Shown in pieces: positions 6,290 to 11,502 of a stretch of 11,502 nt of DNA. The stretch spans positions 1 through 11,502 of the forward strand of contig JBIIVF010000079.1 of assembly GCA_044339595.1 (NCBI GenBank). The letters run 5' to 3'. Position numbers and translations under genes: made by a program. Position 1 is the stretch's first letter, and each line of letters opens with the position of its first letter. The DNA comes from CAZTGZ01 sp044339595. Lineage in GTDB: Bacteria; Bacteroidota; Bacteroidia; NS11-12g; UBA9320. The notes beneath the pieces are model-generated. The model ran no database searches and was not told the DNA's origin. It worked only from the letters and a program-made list of their open reading frames with translations.

Positions 6290-6584
6290 AGGCCCAAATC
6301 GACTACAATCAGAACCGATTAAAGCCATTCGGGTATTTCATATATCCCTGCTTGTATTTTGGGTGACCTTAATTGCCGCCGGGCTTATTAAAGGCATTTT
6401 AACGCAGCACAGTGAGATGCCCTTCAGGGAAATCATGCAGTTGCTGATCCCATTTTTTGTAGTGTTTGCTTTGGCCGGGTTTGTCTTATTCGGTGCCACG
6501 ATTTGGATCGTAAAACCCATATTAAAAATTGTATATCAAAACCGTGTTCAACAAAAAAGACCTAAACCGCCTTTAGTGCGTTGA
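6276..6584 (+). pseudogene. Fragment: C-terminal end of a membrane protein
   Basis: From about 6276 a second frame, open with no ATG until well inside (first at 6417), reads FEGPNRLQSEPIKAIRVFHISLLVFWVTLIAAGLIKGIL, then SEMPFREIMQLLIPFFVVFALAGFVLFGATIWIV and a basic tail RVQQKRPKPPLVR. Two clear membrane helices are seen. The spacing (helix with AGLIKG, a PF...P loop, helix with AG...G) reminds me of the last two helices of NorB/CcoN-like haem-copper oxidase subunits, which would fit an NO-linked neighbourhood, but this is only a tentative analogy. The frame overlaps the end of the RIC fragment and lacks a start codon, so it is probably the 3' remnant joined by the same deletion. Its stop overlaps the convergent ChaN-like gene by 12 bp. 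Confidence 0.5.
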
Positions 6585-7445
6585 CGTCATATTTTCAGGA
6601 GTAACGATAATAAAGTCCGCCAATCCTTTGTTCTCAGCGCTCATCTTTTTCAAATCGGTTTGAGAAGTAGAAGCGATGGTAACAATCTTCAGGGTTGGAT
6701 TCTGCTTTTTGAGGTACCAATAAATACTTTGAAAATTATTACTGTGGTAACTTCCGTTGAAATGCAAAACCGTTTTTCCTTGCTCAAAATTTCGCAGGAT
6801 AAAATGTGCCATGGTAGCATCTTTAATGGCTTGTGATTTGGGGAGATTTTGTCCACCATGTCCACCGGCCATCTTAAAGATATCGGCATAACAAGCCAAT
6901 GTGCTGTCGTAATCGAAAGGCAAAGGCGCTATCCATGCTTTCTCTGAATCACTCAGGGTATCCAAAGCGTCGGTTCCTTTTTTGTACACCAACGAGGCAT
7001 ATTTACGGGGAATATTGGCTGCAACAAAATGCAATTGATTCGATTTGGCGAATTCTACCATGGGTTTATAATCCGTTTTGTAGTTTGGCCATAAGCGACA
7101 GGAAGCTTTGAAAGCGGAGTCGCTGATTCTTCCCGCTAAATAATCTGAAAGGGCCTGCTGATTGTCGGCTTCAAACATCTCGGCTGCCAAAATCAAATTG
7201 TTTCCTTTCGTTTTATGGAGCGCTTCGGTGAGCTCCAATTGCAACCAATGGTTAATGGGGTTGTTGTGCAATTCGCCAAATAAAACAATGTCTGCCTTGC
7301 CGGCTAGTTTCACGAGTTGATCAAACGTAGCACTCTTGCCTTTGGCATTAAACATCCGGTACGCCGGTTTATCCGATTTTAACGTAAAGCTGAATAGAAA
7401 GGTAATGGCAATCAACCACAGTGACTTGGACAACGTTTTTTTCAT
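6573..7445 (-). CDS. ChaN-like (Tiki-superfamily) protein
   Basis: A 290-residue exported protein of the ChaN/haem-binding uptake family, distantly related to Tiki and TraB metalloproteases. Start MKKTLSKSLWLIAITFLFSFTLKS (1-24) is a signal peptide or N-terminal anchor; no lipobox Cys is seen, unlike classical ChaN lipoproteins. I chose the ATG at 7443-7445 because it gives this signal; a start at 7505 would put 20 residues before it. Family motifs: VLFGELHNNPINHWLQLELTEAL (54-76, with His60 and His66), LAAEMFEADNQQAL (86-99), and the ending VLHFNGSYHSNNFQSIYWYL (226-245, His234). ChaN of Campylobacter binds haem; for this protein the ligand is unknown. It is a lone minus-strand gene, converging on a decayed fragment. 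Confidence 0.85.
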   Translation of the reverse strand: MKKTLSKSLWLIAITFLFSFTLKSDKPAYRMFNAKGKSATFDQLVKLAGKADIVLFGELHNNPINHWLQLELTEALHKTKGNNLILAAEMFEADNQQALSDYLAGRISDSAFKASCRLWPNYKTDYKPMVEFAKSNQLHFVAANIPRKYASLVYKKGTDALDTLSDSEKAWIAPLPFDYDSTLACYADIFKMAGGHGGQNLPKSQAIKDATMAHFILRNFEQGKTVLHFNGSYHSNNFQSIYWYLKKQNPTLKIVTIASTSQTDLKKMSAENKGLADFIIVTPENMTSTH

Positions 7446-7596
7446 GCTTCGAAATAAGCCAAAAAATATAGTTTTACCCCAATCAGACCTTAAAACTATC
7501 TCCACCTCATGACGATTTGGGGTTAGAAGTTATCAAAGATTTATCAATTGCTCCTCCTCACAATAGACAAGGATCAATATTCTTCGATCCTACAAA

Positions 7597-9504
7597 TCAC
7601 TCCAGAGTGACTTCCCTGCCTTTCGGATATTTCACTTCATATCCAAAGTTAAGGTCTTTGGTGTCGCCCGGTGAAACAGTGAGCATCCACTTTAACTCCC
7701 CATTGGCTTCTGTGAACTCAGCTTCCCCTTTGTTTTTCAAAGTGACAAACATATCCTTTTGTGTAGAAACAGGAATCTGATCATACACCACCAAATTCAG
7801 GCTTTCCTTTTTATTGTTGCGAACCTTGATCTCAAATCCACGTTTTTCGATGCGGTCAGACCCAATAAATTCGCGGGTACTGAATGATTTCACTTTCTGT
7901 CGGCTTACCACCACATTTCTATCTCGTCCGAGGGAAATATTCAGCGTATCACTCAGGTATCTTACATCCAGCACCGTCTTGCCTACATAAGTGTTCTCAA
8001 AATATAAATTAGCCTCCCCTTCCAACAAATTCAATCGCGCCCAATCATCTACCCTGGCCACCAAAAAGGCTGCCTTTTCCAATTTTGGAATGGCTCGGTA
8101 CTCATAATAGGCCGGAATATCATCTTGACTGATATCTACCATTTTTTGTTTGCCATTGCTTTCAATGGTGTAAGGCTGATCTAAAGTAATCTGCAAATTG
8201 GCTTGATTTTCCATTCGGTGAACCACCGGCAATGCCGCAACTTTATACGTTTCGCCACTGCCGTAATACATTTGGTTGGCATTGGTTGACCACGCAGCCG
8301 GTGCATTTTTGGTGGCATTTGATTTTGACACCACCACCTCTGTCATGCTTGAAGCTTGATTTAACAATCGAATATTGAGAAATTGTGAACTTGCTCCACC
8401 GACCCATGTTTGGTAGCCTACAGAAGAAACTTCCAATTGATTGCTCCCTTCGGGCATGGCCAGGGTAAAATTACCGTCTGCATCGGTTACTGTGCCGATA
8501 GAGGTACCTGTAACCCTGACTACAGCATAGGGTAAGGGTTGATTACTGGCGTCCTGTACACGACCTGAAACGTGGGTTGTGTTGTTGCTGATGTAACTGT
8601 TCATTGAATTTTGTGTCACCGCTCCCCCTTTTTTATAATAGGTTTGAGCTACCCCAAAATTCAGATACCATGGATTGAGTTCCGGTATGGTGCCACTCAG
8701 ATACGGATTGGCATTTGAGATGGTCAGCGCAACATTTTTCCAATCTTCGCCCGTGGTTTGAGATATGTTGGCCTTATACAGCAATTTCAAGGGTTCTTGA
8801 ACATTGTTTACACGAATATCGTAGGATGGAAACCAGGCTGCATGCACCACCATGTAACTCAACACAAATTCTGCTTTTATGGCTTTGGTGGCATTTACCT
8901 CCACCAACACTTCGCTTTCCGCCTCTTGCTTTCTAATTTTTTCCTGGGCCAATTGAGCCTGAAAAGCAGCCAAAACAACATTGATCTCTTTAATTCTCCG
9001 TGTCTTTTTGGTTCTATCAATGCGGATCAAGTTTAACTGATCTCCAAAATATTGATGCACCGCCTTGAGCTTTTCGGCATCCAATTGCTCGGTGCCCTTT
9101 ACCGTTTGATTTAATTTTAAAAATGATTCTTTTTCCATCAAGGTGGCGAGTTCATTTTGAATGTCCTCCAGGGTACGGGTTAAAGAGGCAATGGTGTCAT
9201 TCAGGGTGATAAACTTTTCCTCCAGTTTCTTCTCATTGAGATAATTGAGCTGATGATTCACCGACAAAATAGTAAAATCACCTAACCCTTTTACCAACAA
9301 GGTTTTACGATCCAGAAATGGCGACATGCCGACCAATTTTACAGTGCTCGTTCCGGCCGGAATATCGGTTTTGGCAGTTCTGGTCAGTTGGGCACCTTTG
9401 AGAAAAACGGTCACTTCCTTTAAGGTTGAAGTAACTTCAGGGATATTTTGAGCCTGAGTGAACATGGTTCCCCATGTCAGTAACATTAAAAATTTATATT
9501 TCAT
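7597..9504 (-). CDS. DUF4140/DUF4139 (MuiA-type) protein with inserted carboxypeptidase-regulatory-like domain
   Basis: A 635-residue exported protein. Residues 1-18 are a signal peptide (MKYKFLMLLTWGTMFTQA, cut before QNIPEV). Residues 27-125 fit DUF4140 (EVTVFLKGAQLTRTAKTDIPAGTSTVKLVGMSPFLDRKTLLV). A charged helical stretch, likely coiled coil, spans about 88-210. From about 212 DUF4139 begins (LSYMVVHAAWFPSYDIRV, ANISQTTGEDWKNVALTISNANP). It is split by a CarboxypepD-regulatory-like beta-sandwich at 311-393 (HVSGRVQDASNQPLPYAVVRVTGT, VTDADGNFTL, VSSVGYQT, EVVVSKS), of the kind found before SusC/TonB receptors. DUF4139 resumes to the end (AAFLVARVDDWARLNLLEGEANLYFENTYVGKTVLDV, FGYEVKYPKGREVTLE). 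The family is called mucoidy inhibitor A from old alginate-related work; its molecular role is unknown. TACTTTTG at 9540-9547 (minus) is a possible -7 box. Confidence 0.85.
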   Translation of the reverse strand: MKYKFLMLLTWGTMFTQAQNIPEVTSTLKEVTVFLKGAQLTRTAKTDIPAGTSTVKLVGMSPFLDRKTLLVKGLGDFTILSVNHQLNYLNEKKLEEKFITLNDTIASLTRTLEDIQNELATLMEKESFLKLNQTVKGTEQLDAEKLKAVHQYFGDQLNLIRIDRTKKTRRIKEINVVLAAFQAQLAQEKIRKQEAESEVLVEVNATKAIKAEFVLSYMVVHAAWFPSYDIRVNNVQEPLKLLYKANISQTTGEDWKNVALTISNANPYLSGTIPELNPWYLNFGVAQTYYKKGGAVTQNSMNSYISNNTTHVSGRVQDASNQPLPYAVVRVTGTSIGTVTDADGNFTLAMPEGSNQLEVSSVGYQTWVGGASSQFLNIRLLNQASSMTEVVVSKSNATKNAPAAWSTNANQMYYGSGETYKVAALPVVHRMENQANLQITLDQPYTIESNGKQKMVDISQDDIPAYYEYRAIPKLEKAAFLVARVDDWARLNLLEGEANLYFENTYVGKTVLDVRYLSDTLNISLGRDRNVVVSRQKVKSFSTREFIGSDRIEKRGFEIKVRNNKKESLNLVVYDQIPVSTQKDMFVTLKNKGEAEFTEANGELKWMLTVSPGDTKDLNFGYEVKYPKGREVTLE

Positions 9505-9539
9505 AAGCCGCTAAACATATTCAACTGTCTCTGCAGCCT

Positions 9540-9547
9540 CAAAAGTA
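9540..9547 (-). promoter_or_regulatory. Candidate -7 box for the DUF4139 gene
   Basis: Minus-strand TACTTTTG matches TAnnTTTG and lies 35 nt upstream of the start codon. The nearest TTTG upstream is only 12 nt away, shorter than the usual 17-23, so the -33 element is not supported. Confidence 0.3.
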
Positions 9548-9602
9548 TTTTTAAAATGTCAAATTATTCTGAAGAAATCTTTAAGATCAGGTAATATCCT
9601 CC

Positions 9603-10152
9603 TTATTGCAGAATAATGTTTCTTACATCCACAATGGTATTTTGTGAATCCAGGATATAAATCAGATAAAGGCCTTTGCCTGACCAGGAAGATATATCCA
9701 TTTGAAATGTCCGCTGGCTAATCTTGTTCGTAAAAACAGTGCTTCCAACAGAATTTGTGATTTTTATCGTATGATCTTTTAACGCATTGTAATCACCACC
9801 ACAATCAATAAAAAGTTTATCCTTTGCCGGATTGGGATAAAACTTCAGGTCATGTTTGAAAGTCAGCGGATTGGAACCGGTCATGTTCATGCTGATGATT
9901 AGGGTATCTGTAACACTGATGTGTTTCACGCAAACCGATTCATAATAAATCGCTTCAATTTCAGCCGGGGTCAGTACCCGGTTATAAACGCGGATATCAT
10001 CGATCATACCTTTGAAGAATTTATCCAAGCTTCGGGTAGTTCCTAATAAAAGTTTATCTTGACCATCTACAGAAGTGAGGTGTTTGGAAAATTTTTTATC
10101 AAAGACCAATTTCCCATCCAAATAAAATTTTACAGCGCTGTCAGCACCCTGC
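9603..10152 (-). pseudogene. C-terminal remnant of a LamG-domain T9SS-secreted protein
   Basis: The frame reads, from the break, GADSAVKFYLDGKLVFDKKF, LLLGTTRSLDKFFKGMIDDIRVYNRVLTPAEIEAIYYESVCV: the second half of a LamG/concanavalin-A-like jellyroll domain, usually about 150-200 residues in full. A linker follows, then a type A T9SS sorting domain (DLKFYPNPAKDKLFIDCGG, IKITNSVGSTVFTN, MDISSWSGKGLYLIYILDSQNTIVDVRNIILQ), which sends a protein out through the type IX system. The frame runs on into the inverted repeat at 10153, giving an artificial start (arginine-rich MTLRRSQRLRRTQ, encoded by repeat sequence to 10187). The signal peptide and first half of LamG are missing, so this cannot be secreted as it stands. 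On the far side of the element no LamG sequence is found. Confidence 0.8.
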
Positions 10153-10184
10153 GTTCGGCGTAGTCTCTGACTACGTCGGAGTGT
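10153..10184. repeat. Left inverted repeat of the REP-like element
   Basis: 32 bp beginning GTTCGGCGTAGTC; reverse complement of 10293-10324 apart from one base. Internal hairpin at 10156-10178. Confidence 0.9.
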
Positions 10185-10292
10185 CATTCATTCTGTGAAT
10201 GGTGCACTACTCCTTTTAAATCTCGGATCCATCAACCTTTTTCTGAATTAATCTCCATTCCTAATCTTGCTAGCATAGTTAAAAACTATGAA

Positions 10293-10324
10293 ACACCCCG
10301 ACGTAGTCAGAGACTACGCCGAAC
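10293..10324. repeat. Right inverted repeat of the REP-like element
   Basis: 32 bp ending GACTACGCCGAAC; mate of 10153-10184 with one mismatch (C for T near the inner edge). The decayed MntA/HepT frame starts directly after it. Confidence 0.9.
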
Positions 10325-10325
10325 A

Positions 10326-10487
10326 ATAAGGGATTTTTGAGCAAAGCATAAAGTACACAGTCTTTTCGTATTTGGCTCGGTTCTGAAAGACCCCTTCAAG
10401 AAGGATAGTGAAATTGACTTGATCTGGTCTATTGTGATTAATAGCCTCCCAAAACTAAAGGCTGAGATTCAAAGTCATTTGAAGTAG
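10326..10487 (+). pseudogene. Relic of an MntA-HepT (nucleotidyltransferase-HEPN) toxin-antitoxin pair
   Basis: The frame reads TIRDF, stop (10338-10340), AKHKVHSLFVFGSVLKDPFKKDSEIDL, then IWSIVINSLPKLKAEIQSHLK and TAG at 10485-10487. The first part matches the nucleotide-binding core of minimal nucleotidyltransferases (usual form C-x-KHKV-x-x-LYVFGSVL, then SDIDL); the TGA stands where a Cys is common, and the first Asp of the D-x-D pair is Glu. The second part is unlike an MntA C-terminus and resembles the last helix of HepT/DUF86 proteins (IVW-x-II-x-x-xLP-x-LK). In intact systems mntA and hepT are adjacent, MntA AMPylating the HepT RNase toxin. An in-frame deletion joining the two genes would give this. 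The 5' end stops at the REP-like element. Not functional. The MntA part is clear; the HepT part is inferred. Confidence 0.6.
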
Positions 10488-10503
10488 TAATCTTCTCAAC
10501 CAC

Positions 10504-11502
10504 TCACCCTTCCTCCGCTTTCGGTTCATACACCAGCCAACTCATGCCTTCAGGAGCAAATATTTCTTTGGCAATTTGCTGAATGTCGAGCGGGGTTACC
10601 GATTCAATGCTGTGAAGTACTTCTTCAAGACTGTCTATTTTACCCAGGTCTAATAAACTTCGGCCCAACATCATCATCATGCCACTTTTGCTTTCTTCAG
10701 CCATGATGAGCTGTCCGGTGAATTGTCTTTTATAGCGTTTCAATTGCGTTTCAGTGATGGGCGCATTCCTGAGCTTTTCGAGCTCTCGTTTCACAATAGA
10801 AACCGATCTTTTGAGGTTTTGAGGATCTACACTCCAGTAAATATTAAACAAACCGGTGTCGGCAAACGTCTGATAGCTGGTTTCAACTCCATAGGTAAAT
10901 CCGTGACGTTCTCGTAAGCTCAGGTTGAGCAAGCTATTCAGACCGGGGCCTCCCAACATATTGCTGATCAGCATCAAAGCAGGTCTTTTCGGATGCGCCA
11001 TTTCATAGGCTTTACAACCGGCAAGTACATGGGTCTGCAGAAAAGGTAGACGGAAGGTTTTGTTGAAGGGTTGAAATTGAGTAAATGGACTTCTTTCATC
11101 GGGCGTATGTCCTTGCGGCAACGCCTCCAAATACTTACGGCATACATTCAATACCTTGTTGAACGACAAACTCCCTACAAAAGAAAACACTGCATTGTGG
11201 GTAGTGTAGTTTCGGTTTCTAAATGCGAGTAAATGGTTCGTATCGAAAGAGGCAAGCGACTCCTTCGAACCCAGGATATTGGTACCCAGCGGATGATTAG
11301 GAAAGAATAACTCCTGAAAATCATCGAAAATGCGCTCTTCCGGGGTATCGAGATACATGTCTATTTCGTCTGATATTACCTTCTTTTCCTTGACCAGTTC
11401 TTTTTCAGGAAAAACAGATCTAAAAGTGATATCCGTAAGTAATTCAACGGCTCGGCCGAAATGACGATCCACAATCAAGGCATATATGCACGTTTTATCT
11501 TT
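10504..11502 (-). CDS. M16 family (insulinase/PqqL-like) metallopeptidase, 5' end outside the window
   Basis: 333 codons of an M16 zinc peptidase, open through the window's right edge (the first residues in view are KDKTCIYALIVDRHFGRAVELL). The HxxEH zinc motif normally lies roughly 40-80 residues before this point, so the catalytic start is not visible. The downstream glutamate block EKKVISDEIDMYLDTPEERIFDD, which in M16 gives the third zinc ligand, is present, as is NHPLGTNILGSKESLASF. The second half-domain has LSLRERHGFTYGVETSYQTFADTGLFNIYWSVDP with the usual Arg and Tyr (RxxHGxTY). A total of about 400-420 residues would make it a single-unit M16 enzyme of the processing-peptidase size. 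No membrane segment is seen. It ends 16 bp from the MntA/HepT relic, which converges on it. Confidence 0.88.
   Translation of the reverse strand, partial: KDKTCIYALIVDRHFGRAVELLTDITFRSVFPEKELVKEKKVISDEIDMYLDTPEERIFDDFQELFFPNHPLGTNILGSKESLASFDTNHLLAFRNRNYTTHNAVFSFVGSLSFNKVLNVCRKYLEALPQGHTPDERSPFTQFQPFNKTFRLPFLQTHVLAGCKAYEMAHPKRPALMLISNMLGGPGLNSLLNLSLRERHGFTYGVETSYQTFADTGLFNIYWSVDPQNLKRSVSIVKRELEKLRNAPITETQLKRYKRQFTGQLIMAEESKSGMMMMLGRSLLDLGKIDSLEEVLHSIESVTPLDIQQIAKEIFAPEGMSWLVYEPKAEEG

Larger units (their letters stand above)
10153..10324. mobile_element. 172-bp REP/MITE-like element with 32-bp inverted ends
   Basis: The left end (10153-10184) and right end (10293-10324) are 32-bp inverted repeats matching at 31 of 32 positions. 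Each end is itself a hairpin: CGTAGTC, loop TCT, GACTACG, extended to 10 pairs by one G-T wobble. Inside each end sits a smaller perfect hairpin: CATTCA/TGAATG (10185-10201) just after the left end and CATAGTT/AACTATG (10274-10290) just before the right end. The interior has no coding frame. No target-site duplication flanks it. The GTAG-containing hairpins in mirrored pairs recall REP/BIME elements moved by IS200-like Y1 (RAYT) transposases; no transposase is in the window. Confidence 0.75.

Noticed and set aside
7506..7596. Terminator or regulatory hairpin between the ChaN-like and DUF4139 genes
   Set aside because: Only a 5-bp GGATC/GATCC pairing without a T tract is seen.
1..11502. CRISPR array or prophage genes
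   Set aside because: No regularly spaced repeats, and no integrase, capsid, terminase or lysis genes were seen.

Overview
The window looks like chromosomal DNA from a member of the Bacteroidota. Four things point there. A C-terminal type IX secretion (T9SS) sorting domain ends one gene. A SusC-plug-type carboxypeptidase-regulatory-like domain sits inside another. WbqC-like, DUF4140/DUF4139 and single-chain AccA genes have the sequence style of that phylum. The tRNA promoter has a TAnnTTTG -7 box in place of a sigma-70 TATAAT. I cannot fix the genus; an environmental Chitinophagia-, Saprospiria- or Cytophagia-like lineage is plausible.

Layout. 1-720: the end of an LD-carboxypeptidase gene, joined by an ATGA overlap to a GtrA-family membrane protein gene. 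721-1273: a gene-free gap holding an AT-rich hairpin of a kind I recall as dispersed in Bacteroidota genomes. 1274-1759 (-): a one-TM hypothetical protein. 1965-3030 (+): folK (folate synthesis) overlapping a WbqC-like gene, which converges on and overlaps accA (3018-3986, -; fatty-acid synthesis). 4097-4428: tRNA-Asp with its own promoter, followed by two similar intrinsic terminators and a second copy of the tRNA 3' end. 4439-4482: a perfect 44-bp palindrome at the end of a rhodanese lipoprotein gene (4479-4886, -). 5065-6159 (+): a di-haem cytochrome c peroxidase gene broken by one in-frame amber codon. 6170-6584: two gene scraps, the N-terminus of an RIC/ScdA-type iron-sulfur repair protein run into the tail of a membrane protein. 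6573-7445 (-): ChaN-like protein. 7597-9504 (-): DUF4140/DUF4139 protein with an inserted carboxypeptidase-like beta domain. 9603-10152 (-): the tail of a LamG + T9SS cargo gene cut off by a 172-bp REP/MITE-like element (10153-10324). 10326-10487 (+): a decayed scrap that reads as MntA nucleotidyltransferase fused to the end of a HepT/HEPN protein. 10504-11502 (-): an M16 metallopeptidase gene running off the window.

The intact genes are mostly unlinked housekeeping and cell-envelope functions. The real operon-like joins are LD-carboxypeptidase-gtrA and folK-wbqC. The striking trait is local decay: within about 5 kb there is a nonsense-interrupted peroxidase, a deletion-fused pair of scraps, a cargo gene cut at an inverted-repeat element and a collapsed toxin-antitoxin relic. 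I found no intact undescribed system; the REP-like element with its flanking breakpoints and the tRNA/terminator duplication are the best leads. Family names rest on recalled motifs, not on searches.
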